A stretch of 64,000 nucleotides of DNA. It comes from Paenibacillus gyeongsangnamensis (GTDB lineage: Bacteria; Bacillota; Bacilli; Paenibacillales; NBRC-103111). The notes below the pieces were generated by a model. That model searched no databases. It was given only the letters and a program-made list of their open reading frames with translations, and was not told the DNA's origin. Shown here piece after piece: positions 1-9,459 of the stretch. The position numbers were made by a program, and so were the translations under genes. Every line of letters starts with the position of its first letter. Positions within the stretch are counted from its first letter, which is position 1. The stretch lies in contig NZ_JAQAGZ010000013.1 in assembly GCF_027533625.1 (NCBI RefSeq), positions 1 to 64,000 on the forward strand. Reading direction: 5' to 3'.

Positions 1-210
1 AGAGGCTCACGAGATGGTATGCCAAGAAAAGACAGCGTGCAAGATGGATGGGCTCGCTTCAAGAAGTAAGATTTCTGGCCAGTCAATGTGGACTTAAAAC
101 GCTCTTGTGATCTGCATGCACATGAATGACGAACATCGGAAAGCCGTATGAGGGAAAACCTCACGTACGGTTTGATGAGGAGGGGCAGATTTCTCTGCCC
201 TTTACTCTAG
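1..210 (+). mobile_element. 3' end of a bacterial group II intron (domains V and VI)
   Basis: Positions 140-173 match the catalytic domain V hairpin of bacterial group II introns: an AGCCGTA/TACGGTT stem, a second AGGG/CCTC stem and a GAAAA-type tip. A GC-rich hairpin at about 178-205 with a pyrimidine-rich 3' end (ttactcta, about 203-210) fits domain VI and the splice site. The first 70-110 bases probably hold the end of the maturase/reverse transcriptase gene; frame 1 stops at 67-69 and frame 3 at 106-108, and I cannot tell which is real. The 5' part lies outside the window. The 3' exon starts at about 211 and reads into the right arm of a dispersed repeat (216-231). Class (IIC or other) cannot be fixed from this end alone. 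Confidence 0.8.
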
Positions 211-231
211 TAAGAGAGCCGTTTATCCTGG

Positions 232-340
232 GTTGATAAGAATTTATAAATTATAAGTTTTCACAACTTACAGCTTCGCATCAACCTTGATAAACGCGCT
301 GGTTCTTGTAAGACAAGGACGGCGTAGCCGTTTATCCTGT
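232..340. repeat. Dispersed two-hairpin repeat, copy A (full length)
   Basis: This is a full copy of the family. The left hairpin has outer arms GTTGAT/ATCAAC and an inner TATAAGTT-type stem. The right hairpin has outer arms GATAAACG/CGTTTATC and an inner stem TTCTTGT/ACAAGGA with loop AAG. A further right-arm end (gccgtttatcctggg) at 217-231 directly precedes it, so two copies were probably in tandem before the intron arrived. The left edge GTTGATAAGAATTT (232-245) is the uninterrupted form of the site hit by the IS110 element near 46.5 kb. Confidence 0.85.
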
Positions 341-356
341 GCGGCAGTCAAGCGCT

Positions 357-719
357 TTACCCTTTGAGCAAAAACTCGTTTCCGTCGTTATCCTTGAACT
401 TCGCATAGGTACCCCACGACATCACGTTCGGCTTGTCCACAAACTCCACGCCGCCGGCGCTCATGCGCTCGTAGGTCCCTTGAATATCGTCGCACTCGAA
501 TACAATGGACGGCTTCAGCTCGTTCCAGTTCGGCATCATCGTCTTCGGGTAGAGGACCAGACGGGATTCGGCTCCTTGCGGACGCACTTCGATCCAGCGG
601 GCGTTCGGGCCCATCGGATGATCCGCCGCCACCTCGAATCCCGCCTTTTCCGTCCAGAACGTCAAGGCGGCCTGCTGATCCTCGACATAGATTGCTACCG
701 TTGCCATTTGCTTGATCAT
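357..719 (-). CDS. VOC (glyoxalase/bleomycin-resistance) superfamily protein
   Basis: The product of 120 aa has a single vicinal-oxygen-chelate beta-alpha-beta fold: N-terminal VAIYVEDQQAALTFWTEKAGFEV, central VFECDDIQGTYERM, and the C-terminal FKDNDGNEFLL stretch typical of glyoxalase-like proteins. The ATG at 717-719 is chosen because the minus strand carries an AAAGGGGA ribosome site seven bases upstream; a longer frame continues upstream but has no such site and no family similarity. Substrate is unknown; relatives include fosfomycin/bleomycin resistance proteins, dioxygenases and many uncharacterised proteins. The gene reads towards repeat copy A and is divergent from ruvC. Confidence 0.85.
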   Translation of the reverse strand: MIKQMATVAIYVEDQQAALTFWTEKAGFEVAADHPMGPNARWIEVRPQGAESRLVLYPKTMMPNWNELKPSIVFECDDIQGTYERMSAGGVEFVDKPNVMSWGTYAKFKDNDGNEFLLKG

Positions 720-975
720 GATTCGGTCCCCTTTGCCAAAGTATTGAACAAATTGAATATAGCATATTGCCGCTGCCATTGTCATAGGTTCCCCGATCGT
801 GCCGGATCCATGCGGAATGGAAGCAACGCGGGCATGGAGCGGGCGTTCGGGATACTTTTTTGGCGTGTTCATCGGAGGCATAATCTGCTATAATGGCAGG
901 TGATACATATGTTCGCTTTCTTGGGGGACGGATGGGAAACCGGGAAGCCCCGAGGAATGGAAATGGGGAAGAAAC

Positions 976-1479
976 GTGCGGATTTTGGGGATCGATCCGG
1001 GGTATGCCATTGTCGGCTTCGGCTTTATAGATAAACAAGGGCACAAGCTGGTGCCCGTTCAGTACGGCTGCATTCAAACCGAAGCCCATACGGAGGATGC
1101 GGTTCGGCTCAAGCTGATTTATGACGCCGTCGTGCAATTAATCGAAAAATACAAGCCCGACGCGGTGGCGATCGAGAAGCTGTTCTTCAACCGGAATGTC
1201 ACGACGGCGCTGTCCGTCGGCCAGGCCAGAGGCGTGCTGATGCTGGCCGCCATCCAGCAAGGGCTGCCGATCGCGGAATATACGCCGCTTCAAGTGAAGC
1301 AGGCGATCGTGGGCTACGGCAAAGCGGAGAAGAAGCAGGTGCAGGAGATGGTGAAGATGTTCCTGCATTTGTCGGCGGTGCCGAAGCCGGATGACGTGGC
1401 GGATGCGCTGGCCGTGGCGATATGTCACGCGCATTCCTCCACCTTGCACAATAAATTGAACGGAGCGCTGAAGCGATGA
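976..1479 (+). CDS. ruvC: Crossover junction endodeoxyribonuclease RuvC
   Basis: RuvC is the dimeric nuclease that resolves Holliday junctions during recombinational repair, working with RuvAB. The 167-aa length is normal. The acidic catalytic residues are visible: Asp7 in MRILGID, Glu67 in VAIEKLFF, and Asp140/Asp143 in KPDDVADALA. The start is a GTG at 976, preceded by a GGGGAA ribosome site. The stop overlaps the ruvA start (ATGA), so the two are translationally coupled. Bacillus subtilis has no ruvC beside ruvAB, but many Paenibacillaceae do. Confidence 0.96.
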   Translation: MRILGIDPGYAIVGFGFIDKQGHKLVPVQYGCIQTEAHTEDAVRLKLIYDAVVQLIEKYKPDAVAIEKLFFNRNVTTALSVGQARGVLMLAAIQQGLPIAEYTPLQVKQAIVGYGKAEKKQVQEMVKMFLHLSAVPKPDDVADALAVAICHAHSSTLHNKLNGALKR

Positions 1480-2108
1480 TCGACTTTTTGAGAGGTGCGG
1501 TGGCGCACCGGGAGATGGACTATGTGGTGCTGGACGTCCGGGGCGTAGGCTACCGGGTATTCTGCGCGAATCCGTTCGCGGTGCAGCCGAAGGACGGGGA
1601 AGAGACGACGCTGTACATCCATTACCACGTGCGCGAGGACGCGCATTTGCTGTACGGCTTTACGACGCGGGAGGAGCAGGCGTTATTCCGGCTGCTGCTT
1701 GATGTAAGCGGGATCGGACCGAAGGTGGCGATCGGGGTACTCGCCGGAGGCCGGCCGGAAGTGATCGCCGCCGCGATCCGGCAGGAGAATCTGGCCTTCC
1801 TGACGAAGCTGCCGGGCATCGGCAAGAAGACGGCGCAGCGGATGGTGCTCGACCTGAAGGACAAGCTGGGGGCGCTGCCTTCCTCGGATGATGGCGGGCT
1901 GAGCGGCTTTGAAGCGGCGGCCGGATGGGCCGCTCCGGGAGAGGACGCCTGGTCGGAAGCGAAGGCGGCGCTGATGGCGCTCGGCTACACGGAAGCGGAG
2001 GCGGACCGCGCCGGACAGGCGATCAAGCCGAAGCTCGCCGGGGGCGAGACCGTCGATGCGGTGACGAAGCTGGCGCTGCAGGCGCTTTTTGCGCAGTCGA
2101 TGAGATAA
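1476..2108 (+). CDS. ruvA: Holliday junction branch migration protein RuvA
   Basis: RuvA tetramers bind four-way junctions and load the RuvB motor. The 210-aa product has the N-terminal OB fold ([20 protein letters not shown]), two helix-hairpin-helix motifs ([13 protein letters not shown] near residue 77 and [17 protein letters not shown] near 112) and a C-terminal domain ([12 protein letters not shown]) that contacts RuvB. The start overlaps the ruvC stop by four bases, and ruvB follows after 28 bp, giving a ruvCAB operon. Confidence 0.96.
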   Translation: MIDFLRGAVAHREMDYVVLDVRGVGYRVFCANPFAVQPKDGEETTLYIHYHVREDAHLLYGFTTREEQALFRLLLDVSGIGPKVAIGVLAGGRPEVIAAAIRQENLAFLTKLPGIGKKTAQRMVLDLKDKLGALPSSDDGGLSGFEAAAGWAAPGEDAWSEAKAALMALGYTEAEADRAGQAIKPKLAGGETVDAVTKLALQALFAQSMR

Positions 2109-2136
2109 TACCGACAGGAAGGGGGAGCACGGCATC

Positions 2137-3141
2137 ATGGACGACCGCATTATATCCGCTCAATTGATGATGGAGGACGAGGTGATCGAATTCAGCCTCC
2201 GTCCGCGGTATTTGGCCGAATACATCGGTCAGGCGCAGGCGAAGGAGAATCTCAAAATTTATATCGAAGCGGCCAAGATGCGCAAGGAAGCGCTGGATCA
2301 TGTGCTGCTGTACGGGCCTCCGGGTCTCGGCAAAACGACGCTGTCGAACATTATCGCCAATGAGCTCGGCGTGAATTTGAGGACGACGTCGGGTCCGGCG
2401 ATCGAACGGCCGGGAGACCTGGCCGCGATTCTGACGAATCTGCAGGAAGGCGACGTCCTGTTCATCGACGAGATACATCGCCTGCACCGGACGGTGGAGG
2501 AAGTGCTGTATCCGGCGATGGAGGACTACGCCCTCGATATTATTATCGGCAAAGGTCCAAGCGCCCGTTCGGTGCGCCTGGACCTGCCGCCGTTCACGCT
2601 GGTGGGCGCCACAACGCGCGTAGGGCTGTTGTCCGCGCCGCTGCGGGACCGGTTCGGCGTCGTCAGCCGGCTGGAGTATTATACGGTCGACGAGCTGTCT
2701 TATATCGTCAGCCGGACGGCCGATTTGTTGAATGTGCAGATCGTCGGCGAAGCGGCGCACGAGATCGGCCTTCGCTCGCGGGGAACGCCGCGCATCGCGA
2801 ACCGGCTGCTGAAGCGTGTTCGCGATTTTGCCCAGGTGAAGGGCGACGGCGTCATCACGCTCGATATCGCGCGCATGGCGCTGGTCAGCATTCAGGTCGA
2901 TCCGCTGGGCCTTGACGAGATCGACCATAAGATGCTGCGGGCGATCATCCAGAGTTTCCAGGGTGGACCGGTGGGTCTCGATACGATCGCCGCTTCCATC
3001 GGGGAAGAGAGCCAGACGATCGAGGACGTATACGAGCCGTACCTGCTGCAGATCGGTTTCCTGCAGCGGACGCCGCGAGGGCGGATGGCCACGCCGCAGG
3101 CGTACAAGCATTTGGGACTGCCTATGCCTCAGCGTCCATAA
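2137..3141 (+). CDS. ruvB: Holliday junction branch migration ATPase RuvB
   Basis: RuvB is the hexameric AAA+ motor that pulls DNA through the RuvA-bound junction. The 334-aa protein has Walker [10 protein letters not shown] (residues 60-68), Walker B VLFIDEIH (about 107-113), a sensor segment VGATTR and the C-terminal winged helix ending in [14 protein letters not shown]. The ATG at 2137 follows a GGAAGGGGG ribosome site. It is the last gene of the ruvCAB operon; a 303-bp gap follows. Confidence 0.97.
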   Translation: MDDRIISAQLMMEDEVIEFSLRPRYLAEYIGQAQAKENLKIYIEAAKMRKEALDHVLLYGPPGLGKTTLSNIIANELGVNLRTTSGPAIERPGDLAAILTNLQEGDVLFIDEIHRLHRTVEEVLYPAMEDYALDIIIGKGPSARSVRLDLPPFTLVGATTRVGLLSAPLRDRFGVVSRLEYYTVDELSYIVSRTADLLNVQIVGEAAHEIGLRSRGTPRIANRLLKRVRDFAQVKGDGVITLDIARMALVSIQVDPLGLDEIDHKMLRAIIQSFQGGPVGLDTIAASIGEESQTIEDVYEPYLLQIGFLQRTPRGRMATPQAYKHLGLPMPQRP

Positions 3142-3444
3142 GGGGCGCCTGGGTCAGGCGTGCCGTTGACACCGCTATATGGACGTGGGCAGGGTGAAGC
3201 CATGTGGAAGAACCCTGCCGGCACTTGCTCATTAGAGCCATGAGGCGGCACATGCAGACGATTGCTCGGAGAGATAAACAGGGAGAAACATGCAGGCGAT
3301 TGCCCGGAATAAAGATGAATCGACATCGCTAACTGGGAGCAAGCAGGGAAAGCCGCATCCCGCCATCCAACCGGATGCGGGCGGGATAAGCTGTTCGCTC
3401 CAGCGGACAACGGATATCTATACCGGGAGAGGGGACTCAAGGTT
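3142..3444. other. Intergenic region between ruvB and the SpoIID-domain gene
   Basis: No gene is supported here. Two features stand out: an imperfect 20-bp direct repeat (acatgcagacgattgctcgg-like) near 3250-3269 and 3289-3308, and a hairpin with perfect 8-bp arms CCGCATCC (3353-3360) and GGATGCGG (3373-3380) that lacks a T-run and is not a clear terminator. A purine-rich ribosome site (GGGAGAGGGG) sits at about 3424-3433 before the next start. Confidence 0.5.
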
Positions 3445-5550
3445 ATGAACGATTTGACGAATCCGCCGGGACGGGGCGGCTGGAAGCTGATGGCCGCGCT
3501 CGGAGCGGCGCTGCTCGGCAGCAGCGTAACCGGGATCGCAGCCGGACCGGCATACGCCGCGGAAGCGGCGGTGCCGAAGCTGGATACGATCCGGGTGGCG
3601 CTGTTTCTCGAGACGGCCAAATACAGCGCGCCGGCAACGTCGGTGACGCTGTCGGCTGAGGCCGGTCTGGCCCTTGGGCTGCGCGAAGCGGGAGGCGTGA
3701 AGCCCGTTTACGCCGCAGGGCCGCAGGAGGCCGTCCGCGCTTATGCGGACGGCTATCAGGCGCTGCTGCTCGAAACGGGCGACGCTGCCGAAGCGAAGGC
3801 GCTCGCTCAGAAGCGGACGGCCGGCGGGGATGATGTTGCTGTCGTGCAGCGTACGAGGGCGGGCAAGCCGGCCTATCAAGTGCTCCTTGGTCCGTTCGCG
3901 ACCAAGGAAGCGGCTGCCGCCAAGGCGGGAGCCGCGGCGGCTGTGCAGGGCCCGCTGCACCTGCTGGCGGGCCAATATGTGACCGCCGCGGAGGCGCAGA
4001 CGCAGGCGGCCGCCATCGGCGCGGCCGGCTTCGACGCCGACGCGGCGGTGCTGGGCGGCGACGCAGGCGGCTACGCCGTGCTCGTCGGCGCCGCCGCCGA
4101 CAGCGCCGCGCTGCAGGCGCTGCAGGGCCAGCTCGCCGCCGCGCTGCCGGCCACCGCGCCCCAGCCGCTCGCGGCCGCGCAGCCTTACGCGCTGCTGCGC
4201 TCGGAGCTGGCCGTCGCCGCCGACGGCAAGGCATCGCCGCAGCAGGCGGCTGCCTTTGGCGGCGGAACGGCGGCCAAGCTGTGGGCCGCCTCCGCAGGGG
4301 CGCGGGGCACGGTGACGGTGCAGGAGCGCTTCGGGCGCGCCTACCGCGGCGGCATCGAGCTGTCGACGCTCGGCGGCAAGCTGGCCGTCGTGAACGAGCT
4401 GCCGTTCGAGCAGTATCTCGTCTCGGTGCTCGGCTCCGAGCTGAGCAAGGAATGGCCGATGGAGGCGCTGAAGGCGCAGGCCGTGGCGGCCCGAACGTTC
4501 GCGCTGAAGCAGAGCGCATCCAAATATACGATCGCCCAGGTAACGGATACGACACTCGACCAAGCCTATAAAGGGATCGCCGTAGAATTCCCTCAAGCCC
4601 TGCAGGCGGTGCAGGCGACGGAAGGCGAAGTGCTGACGAACAAGGGCAGCCTGATCGATCCGTTGTTTTACTCGAATGCAGGAGGTGTGACCGCCGATTC
4701 CGCCGAAGTATGGGGCAATGACGTCCCTTATTTGAAAAGCATCGCCTCTCCTGATGACGGCGCGGCCGCCGGGAAGAAGCTTTGGTACCGGATCGTACTG
4801 CCGAACGGGAATACGGGGTTTATCCATTCCGATTACGCCCGCGATACGGGACAGAAAAATCCGGCCGGTCTTCCTTATTACGAATCGACCGGGACGGGCA
4901 TCGCCGTCCGTTCCGCGCCCTATGTAGACAATGCGGCGAATCCGGCCTTATTCAAGGTCGATATCGGCGACCGGTTCGTGGTAATCGGCCGGGAAACGGA
5001 ATCCAACGCTTACTCCTGGTACCGGGGACCCTTTGACGCGGCGAAGCTGAAAGACAAGATCACGGCCTCCCTTCCGGGCGCTCTTCCGGGGGGGCTCGAT
5101 TCGCTCGAGGTGACGAAGCGGGGCCCTTCCGGCCGGGTTCTTGAGCTGAAGGCCGGCGGCCAGCCGCTGAAGACCGCTTACCCGGATTCCCTGCGTTCTT
5201 TGCTGGGAGGATTACCCAGCACCCGGTTTGAAATCGAAGATACGGGACGGTATACTATACTGGGAGCGGACGGGACGACCCGCAGCCAATCGGCCGGCTC
5301 TCCCGCCGTATACGTCACGGCGGCCGGCGCGACCCCCGGCCCGCAGGGCGGCGGCGCGCAATATGTGCTGGACGGAAGCGGGCAAGTGAGGCAAGTGACG
5401 AAGACGCCGCAGTTTATTTTCAGAGGCAAGGGCAACGGACACGGCGTAGGAATGTCCCAATGGGGCGCCAAAGGCTACGCCGAGCTCGGCTACGATTACA
5501 AGAAAATTTTGCTGACATACTATCAGGGGGTAACGATTACCTCTAAATAA
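3445..5550 (+). CDS. SpoIID/LytB-domain protein, secreted
   Basis: The 701-aa product begins with a signal-type helix (residues about 14-38, ending AYA-AEA). Residues about 45-235 are Ala-rich and partly SPOR-like, which suggests glycan binding. The SpoIID amidase-enhancer domain starts near residue 290 (FGRAYRGGIELSTLGGKLAVV) with the core AQAVAARTFAL and YSNAGGVTADS; it ends with KGNGHGVGMSQWGAKGYAELG. Between these parts lies an SH3-like insertion (about 446-530, LWYRIVLPNGNTGFIHSDY to NAYSWYRGPFD). SpoIID-type domains are lytic transglycosylase-related peptidoglycan enzymes, in sporulation or cell-wall turnover. Its substrate is inferred from the family only. The very high GC of the N-terminal Ala-rich part is notable. 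Confidence 0.85.
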   Translation: MNDLTNPPGRGGWKLMAALGAALLGSSVTGIAAGPAYAAEAAVPKLDTIRVALFLETAKYSAPATSVTLSAEAGLALGLREAGGVKPVYAAGPQEAVRAYADGYQALLLETGDAAEAKALAQKRTAGGDDVAVVQRTRAGKPAYQVLLGPFATKEAAAAKAGAAAAVQGPLHLLAGQYVTAAEAQTQAAAIGAAGFDADAAVLGGDAGGYAVLVGAAADSAALQALQGQLAAALPATAPQPLAAAQPYALLRSELAVAADGKASPQQAAAFGGGTAAKLWAASAGARGTVTVQERFGRAYRGGIELSTLGGKLAVVNELPFEQYLVSVLGSELSKEWPMEALKAQAVAARTFALKQSASKYTIAQVTDTTLDQAYKGIAVEFPQALQAVQATEGEVLTNKGSLIDPLFYSNAGGVTADSAEVWGNDVPYLKSIASPDDGAAAGKKLWYRIVLPNGNTGFIHSDYARDTGQKNPAGLPYYESTGTGIAVRSAPYVDNAANPALFKVDIGDRFVVIGRETESNAYSWYRGPFDAAKLKDKITASLPGALPGGLDSLEVTKRGPSGRVLELKAGGQPLKTAYPDSLRSLLGGLPSTRFEIEDTGRYTILGADGTTRSQSAGSPAVYVTAAGATPGPQGGGAQYVLDGSGQVRQVTKTPQFIFRGKGNGHGVGMSQWGAKGYAELGYDYKKILLTYYQGVTITSK

Positions 5551-5568
5551 AGGAATGAAGCCATAGCC

Positions 5569-6606
5569 ATGCAAGTGGATTTGTTCGATTACCATCTGCC
5601 CGAGTCGCTGATCGCGCAGACGCCGCTGCCGGATCGTACGGCTTCGCGGCTTCTGACGCTGGACAAGCGCAGCGGGACCGTCCGCCATCATCAATTCGAA
5701 CAGCTGGCGGATTATTTACAAGCCGGGGATGTGCTCGTGCTCAACGACACGCGCGTCATTCCAGCCCGGCTTTTTGGCGTGAAGGCGGACACGGGCGCCA
5801 AGGCCGAAGTGCTGCTGCTGAAGCAGCTTGAGTCCGACCGCTGGGAAGCGCTGGTTCGCCCCGGCAAGAAGCTGAAAGCAGGGGCCGTGCTGCATTTCGG
5901 CGAAGAAGGGCAGCCTCCGCTGCTCACCGCCACAGTCGAAACGGAAGGCGAGATGGGGGGCCGGACGCTGCGCTTTCATTATGAGGGCATCTTTAATGAA
6001 ATTCTCGACCGGTTGGGCCATATGCCCCTGCCTCCTTACATCAAGGAGCAGCTGCCGGAGCGGGAGCGGTACCAGACGGTGTACGCGCGGCACGAAGGAT
6101 CGGCTGCGGCGCCGACGGCCGGCCTTCATTTTACGAAGGAATATTTGCATAAGCTGGAACAAAAAGGTATACAATTAGCGTATGTTACCCTTCATGTCGG
6201 TCTCGGCACGTTCCGCCCGGTTTCGGCCGAAACGGTCGAAGCGCACGAGATGCATGAGGAATACTATGAGGTGCCGCAGGAAACCGCGGACAAAATTAAT
6301 GAAACCCACCGCCGCGGAGGCCGTATTATAGCGGTGGGCACCACCTCGTGCCGGACGCTGGAGACGGCGGCCGGAGAAGACGGAACGCTGCATGCGGGGA
6401 GCGGCTGGACCGGCATTTTCATTTACCCGGGCTACCGTTTCCGTATCGTGGATTCGCTGCTGACAAACTTCCATCTGCCGAAATCGACGCTGCTCATGCT
6501 GATCAGCGCGCTGGCCTCGCGGGAGTATGTTCTCGCCGCTTATAAAGAAGCGGTGGAGAAGGAATACCGGTTCTTCAGCTTCGGCGACGCGATGTTCATT
6601 TACTGA
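5569..6606 (+). CDS. queA: S-adenosylmethionine:tRNA ribosyltransferase-isomerase QueA
   Basis: QueA transfers and isomerises the ribosyl group of SAM onto 7-aminomethyl-7-deazaguanine at tRNA position 34, forming epoxyqueuosine. The 345-aa product is full length, from [20 protein letters not shown] to the C-terminal [19 protein letters not shown] and [10 protein letters not shown]. It lies 50 bp upstream of tgt, which makes the preceding modification step. Confidence 0.97.
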   Translation: MQVDLFDYHLPESLIAQTPLPDRTASRLLTLDKRSGTVRHHQFEQLADYLQAGDVLVLNDTRVIPARLFGVKADTGAKAEVLLLKQLESDRWEALVRPGKKLKAGAVLHFGEEGQPPLLTATVETEGEMGGRTLRFHYEGIFNEILDRLGHMPLPPYIKEQLPERERYQTVYARHEGSAAAPTAGLHFTKEYLHKLEQKGIQLAYVTLHVGLGTFRPVSAETVEAHEMHEEYYEVPQETADKINETHRRGGRIIAVGTTSCRTLETAAGEDGTLHAGSGWTGIFIYPGYRFRIVDSLLTNFHLPKSTLLMLISALASREYVLAAYKEAVEKEYRFFSFGDAMFIY

Positions 6607-6641
6607 CGACCCACAAGACATACAACCGATTGTTTGGATAG

Positions 6642-7790
<1,149 letters not shown>

Positions 7791-7837
7791 TGCATTAAGC
7801 AATAGATAACCGATTCATGATAAGGGGGAAGAATCCG

Positions 7838-8170
7838 ATGTTTTTGGCCCAAGACGCAGCTGCGGCTGCACCGGCGGGAATCGAGAGCTATCTTGTCACC
7901 TACGGCCCGCTCGTATTAATGTTTGTCGTATTGTACTTCTTACTTATTCGTCCCCAGCAGAGGCGTCAGAAAACCCGCAACATGATGCTCGGCAACTTGA
8001 AAAAAGGGGATAAGGTCGTTACGATCGGCGGCCTGCACGGCACGATTCTCGAACTGAACGACGATACGGTTATTCTGCGCGTGAACGACGTAACGAAGCT
8101 GACCTTCGACCGCTCTGCCGTGAATACCGCAACTACCTCGGCACCGGCACCGGCGGAAGAGAAGAAATAA
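7838..8170 (+). CDS. yajC: Preprotein translocase subunit YajC
   Basis: This is a small single-pass membrane protein associated with SecDF and YidC. It has one transmembrane helix (PLVLMFVVLYFLLIRPQQRRQ, about residues 23-42) followed by a basic cytoplasmic region and the conserved KKGDKVVTIGGLHG segment. The ATG at 7838 is preferred over the in-frame ATG at 7817, because an AAGGGGGAA ribosome site lies between them, seven bases before 7838. The tail is Ala/Pro/Glu/Lys-rich. Confidence 0.93.
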   Translation: MFLAQDAAAAAPAGIESYLVTYGPLVLMFVVLYFLLIRPQQRRQKTRNMMLGNLKKGDKVVTIGGLHGTILELNDDTVILRVNDVTKLTFDRSAVNTATTSAPAPAEEKK

Positions 8171-8200
8171 GCTGAAGTCTCCTAAAGACCAGGCGAACAG

Positions 8201-8250
8201 AGAGCAGCGCAAGCTCCTTCATGAAGAAGCTTGCGCTGCTCTTTCGTTTT
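8201..8250. terminator. Bidirectional terminator between yajC and yrzE
   Basis: Perfect 15-bp arms AGAGCAGCGCAAGCT (8201-8215) and AGCTTGCGCTGCTCT (8228-8242) are followed by a T-rich stretch on the plus strand. It lies between two convergent genes and can serve both. Confidence 0.88.
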
Positions 8251-8258
8251 CGAGGTCC

Positions 8259-8618
8259 TCATTTTTTCAAATTAACCCCGATGATCCCGCCCAGGGCGCC
8301 CATCACGAAAGCCAGACCCGCCAGCACGAGCATCTCCTTCGTGAACCCGTTGTCAAATGCGAGGAACCCGATCATCCAAATCGCGCCGGTGTACACGAGC
8401 CCGAGAAGCCCTCCGTGATACCAGCCTCGGCTGCTGCTCCGCTTGCCTGACATGATCCCGCCGAGAAGCATTGCGATGCCGTGGATGGTGAGCGTAGCCC
8501 CAAGCCAGGAGCTCTCGGGCCAGCTTGTGCCCAGCAGCAGCAGGGAAACGGCCAGCGTTCCGACCAGCGTGGACAGCCCCGCCGCGGCAAATCCGGACCA
8601 TAGGGGAGATTGTTTCAT
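8259..8618 (-). CDS. yrzE: TIGR04086-type four-helix membrane protein (YrzE-like)
   Basis: The 119-aa product is almost entirely hydrophobic, with four predicted membrane helices: GFAAAGLSTLVGTLAVSLLLL, a LGATLTIHGIAMLLGG segment, GGLLGLVYTGAIWMIGFLAF, and MLVLAGLAFVMGALGGIIGV. The ATG at 8616-8618 is chosen because GGAGGTGG lies seven bases upstream on the minus strand; the frame extends 12 codons further without a good site. Position between yajC and yrbG matches B. subtilis yrzE. Function is unknown. Confidence 0.82.
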   Translation of the reverse strand: MKQSPLWSGFAAAGLSTLVGTLAVSLLLLGTSWPESSWLGATLTIHGIAMLLGGIMSGKRSSSRGWYHGGLLGLVYTGAIWMIGFLAFDNGFTKEMLVLAGLAFVMGALGGIIGVNLKK

Positions 8619-8769
8619 CGAATCCACCTCCGAGCCAACCTTGGTATACCTCATTGTATGGGCCCGTACAAGAAAATAGTACAGGTTGCTCCCAACAATT
8701 CACCCGAATGACATTCGATCCCTATGGCCACAATAGAGGAGCGAACCATTCCCGGGGAGGACAATAACG

Positions 8770-9441
8770 ATGGATATGGTCACCCTCTTTTTCCGTACCC
8801 TGTTGATTTATGCCGTCGTCTTCATCACGATGCGCGTCATGGGCAAACGGGAAATCGGCAAGCTGTCTGTCTTCGACCTGGTCATCTCGATCATGATCGC
8901 CGAAATCGCGGTTTTTGTGCTCGAAGATACGGGCAAGCCGCTGATGGAAGGTATTTTACCCATGTTCACGCTGGTGGGCATCCAGCTGCTCATTGCTTAT
9001 ATTTCACTGAAAAGCGAGCGCCTCCGCCGTTTCATCGAGGGCAGGCCCTCACCGCTCATCGAGAACGGCAAGCTGAACCGGGAGGAAATGAAGCGTCAGC
9101 GGTACAATCTCGACGATTTGCTTCTTCAGCTGAGAGAGAACCGGGTGCTGAATGTGGCCGACGTGGAATTCGCCATTCTGGAGCCTTCGGGGAAGCTGAC
9201 GGTGGCCGAGCGCAAGCCGGTTAAAGAGCCGCCTGCGAAGGCGGCCGGGTTTCGGTATGAAGAGCTGCCGCTCCCCTTGATTATGGACGGCAAAGTACAG
9301 GATGAGAGCCTGCAGAAGCTGGGCAAGACCCGCTTCTGGCTCAAAAGCCAGCTGCAAGCCCACGGCATTAAGGACTTCAAGGAAGTGTTCTTCTGTTCCG
9401 TGGATCATCGGGGCAAGTGGTTTATCGATAAGAAGCGGTAG
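8770..9441 (+). CDS. yrbG: DUF421/YetF-family membrane protein (YrbG-like)
   Basis: The 223-aa product has three N-terminal membrane helices (TLLIYAVVFITMRVMGKREIGKLSVFDLVISIMIAEIAVFVL and GILPMFTLVGIQLLIAYIS) followed by the cytoplasmic YetF domain with RPSPLIENGKLN and the NLDDLLLQLRENRVLNVADVEFAILEPSGKL core. This is the DUF421 architecture, common in Bacillota and often linked to sporulation. The ribosome site is GGGGAGGA at 8754-8761. It converges with spoVB, only 18 bp away. Confidence 0.9.
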   Translation: MDMVTLFFRTLLIYAVVFITMRVMGKREIGKLSVFDLVISIMIAEIAVFVLEDTGKPLMEGILPMFTLVGIQLLIAYISLKSERLRRFIEGRPSPLIENGKLNREEMKRQRYNLDDLLLQLRENRVLNVADVEFAILEPSGKLTVAERKPVKEPPAKAAGFRYEELPLPLIMDGKVQDESLQKLGKTRFWLKSQLQAHGIKDFKEVFFCSVDHRGKWFIDKKR

Positions 9442-9459
9442 CTTCAGACGGCCGCCGGG

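Noticed and set aside
1..108. Assigning the maturase C terminus of the group II intron
   Set aside because: Two frames remain open (stops at 67-69 and 106-108) and neither shows a recognisable maturase motif in so short a stretch.
3418..4827. Minus-strand frames of 370-469 codons opposite the SpoIID-domain gene
   Set aside because: Arg/Ala/Gly/Pro-rich translation from a GC-rich Ala-coding region; no ribosome site or family similarity.
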